DNA of 64,000 nt, taken from assembly GCF_020023385.1 (NCBI RefSeq), contig NZ_JAIQCL010000003.1, positions 124,001-188,000 on the forward strand, written 5' to 3'. The position numbers and the translations under genes were made by a program. The stretch is from Planococcus circulans. GTDB taxonomy: Bacteria > Bacillota > Bacilli > Bacillales_A > Planococcaceae. The notes beneath the pieces are model-generated. The model ran no database searches, was not told the DNA's origin, and saw only the letters and a program-made list of their open reading frames with translations. Each line of letters begins with the position of its first letter. Positions within the stretch are counted from its first letter, which is position 1. Positions 8,637 to 16,558 of the stretch are shown piece by piece.

Positions 8637-9041
8637 ATGGAACAACTAGAGCAATTGGCTGAGCAAGTAGGCCTGCTGATGAATTCCGAAACAGAACTGC
8701 AGGGCGGGGAATGCTTGATCAAAAGAAAAAGAACCATCAATATTTCTTCACACAGTAAAAACTTCACCTGTACCTTAGATCACGATATTTCTTTCAAGAA
8801 TCTAAAAGACAACGGAAAAGCTTTCAACCAGGCAGAAATATTTTTATTGCCAGGGGAGTTGGCTTCCTTTATCAATGCGCTCCATAGGCATCCGATTCCA
8901 TTGCCGACAACTTATCAGCATCGCATGGATAGCAATCCGGATATCATTTGCGTCTATTTGTCTTCAGAAGAAGCTCCTGAAGATTTTGCTGCCAGGCTGT
9001 CTGCCGCTTTCGATGCCATTGAACAAAATACGCTTGTTTGA
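8637..9041 (+). CDS. DUF1259-like protein (LppY/LpqO-type domain)
   Basis: A 134-residue cytoplasmic protein with no signal peptide. The second half resembles the DUF1259 domain: a strand ending F-L-L-P-G-E-L, a helix F-I-N-A-L-H-R-H-P-I, and a C-terminal helix A-A-R-L-S-A-A-F-D-A-I. Family members in actinobacteria are lipoproteins of unknown biochemical role, so no function is proposed. The ATG at 8637 is preferred because AAAGG at 8623-8627 lies 9 nt upstream; an ATG at 8628 and a TTG at 8610 are less well placed. The RibT-like gene follows 26 nt later, so the two are probably co-transcribed. Confidence 0.6.
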   Translation: MEQLEQLAEQVGLLMNSETELQGGECLIKRKRTINISSHSKNFTCTLDHDISFKNLKDNGKAFNQAEIFLLPGELASFINALHRHPIPLPTTYQHRMDSNPDIICVYLSSEEAPEDFAARLSAAFDAIEQNTLV

Positions 9042-9067
9042 GCAACTGCCTAAGGAAGGAGATTCCA

Positions 9068-9415
9068 ATGCTTAGCAGATATAAACGACCGCACGAAAAA
9101 ATCGCTATGGGCCTGTTGTCATTCATGCCCAAGGAGCGAAATGTAAAACAACTGAAAAAAACCATGGAATTGTACAACGAACGTCCCGACTGGCAGCTTT
9201 TCCTCTGGAGAGAAGGGGATGATTATGTCGGTGCCATAGGTATTCATATAGAAGACGGGGATAGCTTCACAGTCCAACATATATCCGTGATCCCTTCGTT
9301 CCGGGGGGAAGGAATCGGTCATCGGATGGTGGAGCGTGTCGAAAGGCAAATGGCAGGCAGAAAAGCGAAGGCGACTGAAGAAACCAAACCGTTTGTGATG
9401 AGATGCAGGGTTTGA
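9068..9415 (+). CDS. RibT-like GNAT acetyltransferase
   Basis: A 115-residue GNAT protein closely resembling RibT of the Bacillus riboflavin operon: the N-terminus R-Y-K-R-P-H-E-K-I-A-M-G-L-L-S-F-M-P and the core Q-L-F-L-W follow that protein residue by residue. The acetyl-CoA loop is present as F-R-G-E-G-I-G (about residues 78-84). RibT acetylates an unknown substrate and is dispensable for riboflavin synthesis. No rib gene is in the window, so this copy has either left the operon or is a paralogue. AAGGAAGGAG sets the ATG at 9068. The C-terminus is shorter than Bacillus RibT. Confidence 0.8.
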   Translation: MLSRYKRPHEKIAMGLLSFMPKERNVKQLKKTMELYNERPDWQLFLWREGDDYVGAIGIHIEDGDSFTVQHISVIPSFRGEGIGHRMVERVERQMAGRKAKATEETKPFVMRCRV

Positions 9416-9458
9416 AGGACAGATTAGGTGGAAAATGAAACGGATGCAAAGCATAAGT

Positions 9459-9499
9459 AAAGGCAGGAGCCCGATTTTTTTCGGTGCTCCTGCCTTTTT
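9459..9499. terminator. Bidirectional terminator between ribT-like gene and catechol operon
   Basis: A long inverted repeat (AAAGGCAGGAGC with GCTCCTGCCTTT, extended by CCGA/TCGG) is flanked by A- and T-runs, so it can end both the plus-strand gene and the long minus-strand operon. Confidence 0.8.
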
Positions 9500-9502
9500 C
9501 TG

Positions 9503-10696
9503 TTATGCGTTCAGGTTTTCAATGATTGTTGCAATTCCCATACCGCCAGCGATACAGAGTGTTACCAACCCGTATTTTTTGCCGGTGCGTTCGAGTTCAT
9601 GCATTAATTTCGTCAAAAGGATGGCGCCTGTTGCACCGATGGGATGGCCCATCGCAATCGCGCCGCCGTTCGGATTGACCTTCCTGCGGTCCAGTCCCAG
9701 CTCATTGATGCAAGCGACGGATTGGGAAGCGAAAGCTTCATTCAATTCGACGATATCAATGTCTTCCACTTTTAATCCAGCTTGTTTCAATGCCTTGAAA
9801 CTTGCTTGAACGGGACCCATTCCCATCAGTTCAGGAGAACAGCCGACAGAGGCTTGGGCAAGGACACGGGCTTTTGGCTGATAGCCGCGTTTAGCAGCTT
9901 CATCTTCCGACATGACGAGTAGAGCTGCCGCCCCGTCATTCCGTCCGCTGGCATTGCCTGCAGTGACCGTACCGCCTTCTTTGAAGACCGGCTTCAAGAG
10001 TGATAATTTCTCAAGCGTTGTTTCGCGCGGATGTTCATCCGTTTTAAACTCGCTGATGCCTTTCCGGGTTTTCACCGGATAAGGGGCAATCTGGGCTTCG
10101 AAATAAGCTTTTGAAATCGCATTTGCGGCTTTTTCCTGGCTTTCCAAAGCGAACTCATCCTGCTGCTGGCGTGAGATGCCATATTTATCCGCGACGTTTT
10201 CAGCTGTAGTTCCCATGTTCAGCTCGCCATAAGTTTCACGTGGCTGCGATCCCGGCTGGCTCGCCGTATTTGGATCTTTCAACAGGGTATCTCCGGATTT
10301 CGTTCCGAATCGTACATTATTGACGTAATAAGGGGCGGTGCTCATGGATTCGGCTCCGCCAGCGATGATGATATCGCTGAGGCCAGTTTGAATTTGTTGA
10401 GCAGCTGAATTCAATGCCTGTACACCGGAACCGCATTGGCGGTGGATGGTATAGCCAGGCACTTCAGCCGGGATGCCTGCGCGCAGCATAGCGACCCTGG
10501 CCAAATTGGAGACATCGGCGCTTTGTTTAGCCTGTCCGAAAATGACTTCTTCCACAGCGGAAGGTTCCAATTGAGTTCGGCGCAGCAACTCTTCAATGAC
10601 ATGGGAGCCGAGAAAGTCGACCGTTTCATTTCCGATGCCGCCGCCCAGCTTGCCGATGGCGGTACGGACTGAATCTACTATCACTGTATTTCTCAA
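9503..10696 (-). CDS. pcaF: Thiolase, probable 3-oxoadipyl-CoA thiolase
   Basis: A 397-residue thiolase with all active-site elements: nucleophile Cys in R-Q-C-G-S-G near residue 86, the G-N-A-S-G-R-N-D-G-A segment, the N-E-A-F-A histidine-loop partner, G-G-A-I-A-M-G-H-P-I-G-A with the catalytic His, and the terminal C-I-A-G-G-M-G with the second Cys. By family alone it could be an acetoacetyl-CoA thiolase. Its place as last gene of a beta-ketoadipate operon supports cleavage of 3-oxoadipyl-CoA to succinyl-CoA and acetyl-CoA. It overlaps the cycloisomerase gene by 4 nt. Confidence 0.85.
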   Translation of the reverse strand: MRNTVIVDSVRTAIGKLGGGIGNETVDFLGSHVIEELLRRTQLEPSAVEEVIFGQAKQSADVSNLARVAMLRAGIPAEVPGYTIHRQCGSGVQALNSAAQQIQTGLSDIIIAGGAESMSTAPYYVNNVRFGTKSGDTLLKDPNTASQPGSQPRETYGELNMGTTAENVADKYGISRQQQDEFALESQEKAANAISKAYFEAQIAPYPVKTRKGISEFKTDEHPRETTLEKLSLLKPVFKEGGTVTAGNASGRNDGAAALLVMSEDEAAKRGYQPKARVLAQASVGCSPELMGMGPVQASFKALKQAGLKVEDIDIVELNEAFASQSVACINELGLDRRKVNPNGGAIAMGHPIGATGAILLTKLMHELERTGKKYGLVTLCIAGGMGIATIIENLNA

Positions 10697-11832
10697 ATCG
10701 TCATCTCCGTTTCTGACTGGAACTTGCGTGCGTAATGTTTCACTTTTTCCTTGTCGATCTCCATGCCGAAGCCGGGACCGTCCGGCACAATGACTTCAAA
10801 GTTCTCAAAGCGGATGTCGTTGGTTGTGAGAGTGTCCTTAAATAATAATGGGCCGAATATCTCGGTGCCGAATTTCATTTCAGGAAGAGTGGCATATAAT
10901 TGGGCGCACATGGCGGTCCCTAAACTCGATTCGATCATGGTACCGCCGTATAGACCGAGTCCTGAAGCTTCTGCAATGCCGGCCACTTTTTTCGTCTGTG
11001 TCAATCCGCCATGCTTGCAGGGCTTCAACGCGATGGAATTTCCGGCGCGGTATTTGGCTATCCGAAAAACATCCTGGATGCTGGTTGCCGCTTCATCCGC
11101 CATGATCGGCACGGTGAATTTAGCGGTTAAACGTGACATGCCTTCGAAATCCCAGGCCTGCAGCGGCTGTTCGACCATTGAAACACCGGCATCCTGAAGG
11201 GAAGCGATGCAGTAATTCGATGTATCCTCATCCCAAGCCTGATTGACATCGACCGTCAGACGCGCCTGATCGCCGAGTGCTTGCTTGATTTTCCGGACAT
11301 GCTCCACGTTTTGGTAGGGATCGCCCTTGCCGATTTTCAGCTTGAAGATGTTATGTCGTTTCTTCTCGAGCATGTCCTGCGCTTCTTCGATATCGGTTTC
11401 CGTATTGCCGCTTGCCAGTGTCCAGGCAATCGGCAATGACTTATGGATCTGTCCCCCGAACAACTCAAAGGCAGCAATGTTTTTGCTTTTGGCTGCCAGG
11501 TCCACAATGGCACCTTCGACCAGAGCTTTGGCGAAGTAATTGCCGCGTACGAGCTTTGATACATCGTTCATGATCTTATTGAAATGGATAGGGTCCTGGC
11601 CAATAACCAAAGGCGTGATATAAGCATCGATATTGGCTTTGATCGCTTCCGGCGTGGATTCGCCATAGGAAGCACCGCCGATAGTGGCGACTTCCGCCCA
11701 GCCTTCGCGTCCGTCTTCGTCTGTAGCGCAGCCGAGCAAGATCGTCTGCGAGACGATGGTATGCATCGCCAGTTGATGCGGCCGGATGGTCGGTAAATCG
11801 ACTATATAAACGTCAAGTGAACGTATTTTCAT
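10693..11832 (-). CDS. catB: Muconate cycloisomerase (enolase superfamily)
   Basis: A 379-residue enolase-superfamily enzyme converting cis,cis-muconate to muconolactone. Catalytic features of the muconate-lactonising group are visible: K-x-K in F-K-L-K-I-G, metal ligands D (V-D-V-N-Q), E (V-E-Q-P) and D/E (A-D-E-A), the second lysine in L-K-P-C-K-H-G-G, and the late T-M-I-E-S-S-L-G-T motif. The ATG at 11832 follows AAGAGGG at about 11841-11847. It sits between the CoA-transferase and thiolase genes. A dipeptide epimerase or N-acylamino acid racemase would be family alternatives, but the operon argues strongly for muconate. Confidence 0.88.
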   Translation of the reverse strand: MKIRSLDVYIVDLPTIRPHQLAMHTIVSQTILLGCATDEDGREGWAEVATIGGASYGESTPEAIKANIDAYITPLVIGQDPIHFNKIMNDVSKLVRGNYFAKALVEGAIVDLAAKSKNIAAFELFGGQIHKSLPIAWTLASGNTETDIEEAQDMLEKKRHNIFKLKIGKGDPYQNVEHVRKIKQALGDQARLTVDVNQAWDEDTSNYCIASLQDAGVSMVEQPLQAWDFEGMSRLTAKFTVPIMADEAATSIQDVFRIAKYRAGNSIALKPCKHGGLTQTKKVAGIAEASGLGLYGGTMIESSLGTAMCAQLYATLPEMKFGTEIFGPLLFKDTLTTNDIRFENFEVIVPDGPGFGMEIDKEKVKHYARKFQSETEMTI

Positions 11833-11852
11833 GCGTATAAACCCTCTTTCTT

Positions 11853-12494
11853 CTATTCTGTAAAGGCGGCTTCGGTTTTTTCGCGAACTTCTTCGATGGT
11901 TGCGCCAGGCATCAGATCCACCAGCTCTAGTTGGCCGGCGTTCACTTTGAATACCGCCAGTTCTGTAAAGATCATATCGACTTGGCGTGTGGAAGTGATC
12001 GGATAGGTGCATTCCTTCAATAGCTTGGAACTGCCGTCTTTCGACGTATGGCTCATCGTCACAAATACTTTTTTCGCTCCGACCAGCAAGTCCATCGCGC
12101 CGCCGACACCCATGATGTTTTTGCCGGGTACGGCCCAATTGGCGATGACGCCGGTTTCATCCACTTGAAGGGCGCCGAGAATGGCTACATCCACATGGCC
12201 GCCGCGGATCATGGCAAACGAGTCCGAGCTGTTGAAGAAGGAAGCGCCAACCGCTTCGCCGACCGGCAATTTACCGGCATTGACCAAGTTGGGATCAATC
12301 GCTTCATCCGCTACATCGGTTACCCCAAGCAATCCATTTTCTGTGTGCAGATAAATATTGTCTTCTGTCATGTATTCTGCAACCAAAGTCGGGATTCCGA
12401 TGCCCAAATTGACGATGCAGGGACCTGCGAGTTCCAGTGCGACGCGTTTGGCAATCCCGTGCTGCATTTCTGATTTGCTCAATTGAACCGTCAT
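11853..12494 (-). CDS. pcaJ: 3-oxoadipate CoA-transferase subunit B
   Basis: A 213-residue beta subunit of a succinyl-CoA:3-oxoacid CoA-transferase. The catalytic glutamate is in the motif H-T-E-N-G-L-L-G, and the N-terminal N-L-G-I-G-I-P-T loop is characteristic. It overlaps its partner subunit by 4 nt (ATGA-type junction), so the two are made in balance. In this operon the substrate is most likely 3-oxoadipate formed from muconolactone; acetoacetate is the generic family alternative. Confidence 0.88.
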   Translation of the reverse strand: MTVQLSKSEMQHGIAKRVALELAGPCIVNLGIGIPTLVAEYMTEDNIYLHTENGLLGVTDVADEAIDPNLVNAGKLPVGEAVGASFFNSSDSFAMIRGGHVDVAILGALQVDETGVIANWAVPGKNIMGVGGAMDLLVGAKKVFVTMSHTSKDGSSKLLKECTYPITSTRQVDMIFTELAVFKVNAGQLELVDLMPGATIEEVREKTEAAFTE

Positions 12495-13177
12495 ACTGCC
12501 ACCACTCCTTCTTTCGTCAACACTTGCTGTGCTTTGACGATCGTATCGATATAGATGAAGGGCGTAACTACTTCTTCGGGATCTAATTCGCCCGCTTCCA
12601 CGATTTCATCCACTTCGACAATGACGATTTTCGCAGCAGTAGCCATCAAAGGATTGAAGTTGCGTGCTGTTTTATAATAGACCAGGTTTCCGAGCGTATC
12701 CGCTTTGTGGGCGCGGATCAAAGCTACGTCAGCACGGATGGCTTTTTCAAGAATATAGGGGATGCCATCGATTTCACGTTCTTCTTTGCCGATCGCCAAA
12801 TCGGTACCGACGCCTGTGGTTGTATAATAACCGCCAAGGCCAGCGCCGCCTGCGCGAAGTGATTCAGCGAGCGTGCCTTGCGGAAGCAATTCCAGTTCGA
12901 TTTCACCATTCTGGTATTTGTCGCCGACATCGCGGTTGCTGGTGAAATAAGAGCCGATGCCTTTTTTGATTTTGTTTTGATTGAGCAGAATGCCGAGTCC
13001 TTTGCCGGATTCACCCAGGTTGTTGCTGACGATGGTCAAGTCGGTGACATCGCGTTCAGTCAACCCTTCGATCAAGGTGAGGGGGGCTCCGATGAGACCG
13101 AAGCCGCCGACTAGGACAGTGTCTCCAGATTTAATGCAATCCAGGGCTTGTGAGATATCGTGCTGTATTTTTGACAT
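12491..13177 (-). CDS. pcaI: 3-oxoadipate CoA-transferase subunit A
   Basis: A 228-residue alpha subunit. The CoA-transferase family I signature appears near the start as D-T-V-L-V-G-G-F-G-L-I-G-A-P, with the later G-S-Y-F-T-S-N and Q-G-T-L-A-E-S-L-R-A-G-G-A-G segments. It forms the active enzyme with the following subunit and activates 3-oxoadipate using succinyl-CoA. The gene lies 21 nt after the carboxymuconolactone-decarboxylase-like gene in the same transcript. Confidence 0.88.
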   Translation of the reverse strand: MSKIQHDISQALDCIKSGDTVLVGGFGLIGAPLTLIEGLTERDVTDLTIVSNNLGESGKGLGILLNQNKIKKGIGSYFTSNRDVGDKYQNGEIELELLPQGTLAESLRAGGAGLGGYYTTTGVGTDLAIGKEEREIDGIPYILEKAIRADVALIRAHKADTLGNLVYYKTARNFNPLMATAAKIVIVEVDEIVEAGELDPEEVVTPFIYIDTIVKAQQVLTKEGVVAV

Positions 13178-13198
13178 CTGAAATCCTCCATTCGGTGA

Positions 13199-13918
13199 TT
13201 ATTCGATTGTTTTCAATGAGTCGCTCAATTCGAACCAGGCAGGGATGCCGGCAGTCAGGATGCAGATATAGCCGATATCCGCCAGGTCTGCTTCCGATGC
13301 GCCAGCTGTCCGCGCCTTGTCCATCCAAGAGGCAGCGCCTTTGCCATTCAATTCCACGATGAAATTGCCGGCCATGTTCAAATGCTTCAAACGGGAGGAC
13401 AGCAGTCCGTCCCCCAAAATCTTGGTTTGAATCTCTTCAAGGTTTCCAGAGTGGATAACTGCTAAGGTTTCTTCAAGATATGACGTATCCTCGCCGTCTA
13501 GCCAGTCTATGATGGTCTTCAGGGAATCCATAGCCTGTTCAGGAGCCGGGTCCGGCTGCACTGCTGTTTTCCCCTGCAATTCGAGGGCGTAGGAAATCGC
13601 TTCAAGGGACAACGCCAAGGCTTTATCACCTTTGTATAAGTAGGCAGTCAGGAAAAACTCGGCCAGTTCCGGTACGGTATAGCCAAAGTCGATGGCGCCT
13701 TTTGTATGGAACAGCATACTCCGGGAGTACAGGCGAGCCGCATTCATACTGGCGATTAAAGCATCTTTTTCCTTGCGGGACAAGGAGCCGTCCTGCATGA
13801 TTTCTCCGCGTATTCCTGTATAGGTGTCCAATACAGCCGGGCTGTAATCGTGCATTTTCTGAACCCATCCAGGCACCTCATCGTACACTTCTTTGAAATA
13901 ATCTAACGCTTTGCTCAT
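13199..13918 (-). CDS. Carboxymuconolactone decarboxylase-like protein (two CMD repeats)
   Basis: A 239-residue protein made of two tandem CMD/AhpD-like helical repeats, about residues 20-110 and 145-235. Neither repeat carries the C-x-x-C redox pair of AhpD; the sequence contains only a single Cys near its end. It lies in the middle of a catechol ortho-cleavage operon that lacks a recognisable muconolactone isomerase (CatC). PcaC, the founding member, makes the same product (3-oxoadipate enol-lactone) by decarboxylating 4-carboxymuconolactone. I infer that this protein may carry out the muconolactone isomerisation step; classical PcaC activity is the alternative, but no protocatechuate branch is visible. 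Confidence 0.72.
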   Translation of the reverse strand: MSKALDYFKEVYDEVPGWVQKMHDYSPAVLDTYTGIRGEIMQDGSLSRKEKDALIASMNAARLYSRSMLFHTKGAIDFGYTVPELAEFFLTAYLYKGDKALALSLEAISYALELQGKTAVQPDPAPEQAMDSLKTIIDWLDGEDTSYLEETLAVIHSGNLEEIQTKILGDGLLSSRLKHLNMAGNFIVELNGKGAASWMDKARTAGASEADLADIGYICILTAGIPAWFELSDSLKTIE

Positions 13919-13940
13919 ATTCTCACTCCTGGATTTTCAT

Positions 13941-15599
13941 TTATTTTAAGCTGTCGGGATATTCGTGCTGATTGATGCCGAAAACGACCGGTAGGATAAA
14001 GTAGACAAAGACGACGATGAGAAGGAAAGCCAGAACCGTCAATCCAGAACCTCTTCGTAGCATATCGACCATCGTGATTTTTCCGGTTGCAAAGATGATG
14101 GCGTTGGAGGGCGTACCAATCGGCAGCATGAACGCAAATCCGGCACCCATCGCAACGGCAGTCATCAATGGCAGCGGATGGACATCGATCGCTAAAGCGA
14201 GCGCAGCAGTGATCGGCACCAAAATGGTTACCGTTGCAGTGTTTGGCGTCACCTGTGTCATGGCGATGCCGAGCAATGTGGTCACCGCAAGAATCAGCAG
14301 GTAGGAAGTGCCTTCAAGCAGCAGCAATTGGCTGCCGATCCATGAAGCCAGGTCTGTACCATTAAATCCGGATGCCAGTGCAAGGCCGCCACCGACCAAC
14401 AGCAGAACGCCCCACGGCATGTTCTTCAACGAATCACCATTTAAAATCCGGTCTCCCGAATCGCCTGAAGCAGGGATCAAGTGGAGAAGGATAGCGGCGA
14501 CCATGGCAATCATCGTATCGCTCAATCCTGGAATGATGTCGCTCCAGATAAAGGTTCTCGTCATCCACATGAAGGCGGTCAAAGTGAAGATCGTCAAGAC
14601 GATTTTTTCTTCGTAACTCATGACGCCAAGCTCTCTTTTGCGGTCAACCACAAATTGTTTCCCGTTTCGGATATTTTTAACTTTCATCGGGTAAGCAATT
14701 TTTGTAATGTAGAAAATCGAAACGATCATCAGCAATGTCACTAGCGGAAAGGCGAAAATAAAGAACTGGGCGAAGGAAATTTCAACGCCGAGCAGCTCAC
14801 TGGCCAGTCCCGCAAGCACCAGGTTCGTCGGTGTCCCGATCAAGGTGGCGCTGCCGCCAATCGTTCCACCGAAACCGATGGCAAAGATGATGGACTTGGT
14901 GAACTTCGTTTCTTCTTCTTTCGTATAGACGTCATCTTCCTTCATCAAAGTGACGACTTTTGCGATGATCGCCAAACCGATCGGAATCATCAGCATGACC
15001 GTAGCCATATTGGAAACCCACATCGACAGAAAGCCTGTAGCCAGCATAAAGCCGAGTACCAGGCCTGAGGTGCTGGCGCCTACTGCACTGATGATGGACA
15101 AGGCGATTCGTTCGTGAAGGTTCCAGCGTTCCAGCGCCAAAGCAAGGGCGAATCCGCCGATGAACAGGAAAATCAAGTTATCCCCGTAGCTGGAAGCGAC
15201 TACGCCGGCCTCTACTGTCTGCAGCAAAGGCAGAAGAACCAATGGCATCAACGACGTAATTCCAAGCGGCATCGCTTCAAGGATCCACCAAACGGCCATC
15301 CATGCAGTTACGGCCAACACTGACCGGCCTTCTGTGCTGAGTCCGGGAAGCGGCAGCAAGAACAGGATCAGCAGAAATAAAGCGGGGCCTAAAAACAGAC
15401 CGATTTTTTGGGATAGGTTATAGGATTTCTTGCGAAAGGTTTTTTCGTTTTCCTGGGCTGCAGAATCTTTGTCGGGAAGCTCTGCGGTTGCCACCCCAGC
15501 ACCGCCGGAATGCCGCAGCTCTGCCATCGTCAGCAGATCTTTCGTTTGCTTATGTGATTTCCACATGCTTGTCTTTAAGGTTTTCAATGAGTATTTCAT
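13941..15599 (-). CDS. DASS-family (SLC13-like) anion symporter of the catechol operon
   Basis: A 552-residue membrane protein with a hydrophilic N-terminal extension of about 60 residues, then the divalent anion:Na+ symporter fold. The two substrate/sodium clamshell motifs are recognisable, I-G-T-P-T-N-L-V-L in the first half and I-G-T-P-S-N-A in the second, together with W-V-S-N-M-A-T and V-T-P-N-T-A-T. Family members import di- and tricarboxylates or sulfate. Its position between pathway genes suggests uptake of a dicarboxylate intermediate such as muconate or 3-oxoadipate. A GGGGGG ribosome site precedes the ATG at 15599. Confidence 0.85.
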   Translation of the reverse strand: MKYSLKTLKTSMWKSHKQTKDLLTMAELRHSGGAGVATAELPDKDSAAQENEKTFRKKSYNLSQKIGLFLGPALFLLILFLLPLPGLSTEGRSVLAVTAWMAVWWILEAMPLGITSLMPLVLLPLLQTVEAGVVASSYGDNLIFLFIGGFALALALERWNLHERIALSIISAVGASTSGLVLGFMLATGFLSMWVSNMATVMLMIPIGLAIIAKVVTLMKEDDVYTKEEETKFTKSIIFAIGFGGTIGGSATLIGTPTNLVLAGLASELLGVEISFAQFFIFAFPLVTLLMIVSIFYITKIAYPMKVKNIRNGKQFVVDRKRELGVMSYEEKIVLTIFTLTAFMWMTRTFIWSDIIPGLSDTMIAMVAAILLHLIPASGDSGDRILNGDSLKNMPWGVLLLVGGGLALASGFNGTDLASWIGSQLLLLEGTSYLLILAVTTLLGIAMTQVTPNTATVTILVPITAALALAIDVHPLPLMTAVAMGAGFAFMLPIGTPSNAIIFATGKITMVDMLRRGSGLTVLAFLLIVVFVYFILPVVFGINQHEYPDSLK

Positions 15600-15640
15600 A
15601 GATGATTTCCCCCCATAACACCCCTTTGCAGGGTGCTGTT

Positions 15641-16474
15641 CTACAATTTTTTCAGGAAGCTGTCGGCTGCCTGCAGAATCTCTTCGCGTTGTTCAAAAAC
15701 CATGGTGTAATGGTTGGCACCTGAAACGATGGTCTCGATCTTCTTGGTGTGTTTTTGCGTTTCATCATAATCTGACAGGTAAAACAGAGGCGGCATGGAG
15801 CCGATATTTCCTTCGGCGTAAACCAGCAGGACAGGACACGCAATCTGCGGGCAGATTTCCGTAGGATCAAAGGAATAAAAACTATCAAAATCCGTCACAA
15901 TGCGCGATTCAGTCGCTTTGTTTTCCCAATGGCCATTTACAGGGCCGACTTCGTATTCCGCTGTTTCCTGCAATACTTCATTCCATTCGATTCCGAGATT
16001 CGCGTAAATCTTTTGGATTTCTTCGGTGTAATGCTGCTTTGAAGTGAATTCGCGGCTGATTCTCCCCAGGGATGGCTGGACAATCCCTCTTTGGTGTTCG
16101 GATGCCTTGGCAGCGCCATCGAGCAAAATCAATGCCTTGACCGATTTCAGCTGGCTGGCGACAATCGCAGAAATGAAAGCACCCATCGAATAGCCGAGCA
16201 AGATCGGGTTGACGATCTTCAATTCTTCAATCAAGCCCAAAACGTCATCGGCGTGTTTGAAGATGGAGGTGTCGGAATCCGCTGCCGCACTGTTGCCGCG
16301 GCCTCGGAGGTCTAACGAGATAAAGCGATAATCGCCTTTAAACTGTTCAGCATAATAATGCATATTCTTATGCGTCCCGGTTAATCCGTGTATCGCGATG
16401 ATCGTCCCTTTCTCTCCTGGATAATCGGCTACTTGAATTTCGTTTCCATTGACCTCTACTTTGTAAAGTTCCAC
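15641..16474 (-). CDS. catD: Alpha/beta hydrolase, probable 3-oxoadipate enol-lactonase
   Basis: A 277-residue alpha/beta hydrolase. The oxyanion motif is H-G-L-T-G near residue 30, the nucleophile elbow is G-Y-S-M-G near residue 95, the strand D-L-R-G-R-G-N-S precedes it, and the catalytic His lies in G-A-N-H-Y near residue 253. The first third matches the PcaD/CatD group. In this operon the expected reaction is hydrolysis of 3-oxoadipate enol-lactone to 3-oxoadipate. It is separated from the dioxygenase gene by 84 nt containing a hairpin. Confidence 0.78.
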   Translation of the reverse strand: MELYKVEVNGNEIQVADYPGEKGTIIAIHGLTGTHKNMHYYAEQFKGDYRFISLDLRGRGNSAAADSDTSIFKHADDVLGLIEELKIVNPILLGYSMGAFISAIVASQLKSVKALILLDGAAKASEHQRGIVQPSLGRISREFTSKQHYTEEIQKIYANLGIEWNEVLQETAEYEVGPVNGHWENKATESRIVTDFDSFYSFDPTEICPQIACPVLLVYAEGNIGSMPPLFYLSDYDETQKHTKKIETIVSGANHYTMVFEQREEILQAADSFLKKL

Positions 16475-16510
16475 TTAAATCCACTCCAGTTCAAATTTGT
16501 AAGTTCCTGT

Positions 16511-16548
16511 ATTAAAAAGAATCAGCTGCCAAGAAAATCCCGGCAGCT
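16511..16548 (-). terminator. Candidate intra-operon attenuating hairpin after catA
   Basis: A 7-bp inverted repeat (AGCTGCC at 16524-16530 with GGCAGCT at 16542-16548) is followed on the minus strand by GATTCTTTTTAAT. It lies in the only sizeable gap of the operon and could partly terminate transcription after catA. Confidence 0.5.
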
Positions 16549-16558
16549 TTTACTTGGC

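Noticed and set aside
11833-12138. N-terminal extension of the muconate cycloisomerase by about 100 residues
   Set aside because: It would overlap the CoA-transferase gene in another frame; the ATG at 11832 has a proper ribosome site and starts the family alignment.
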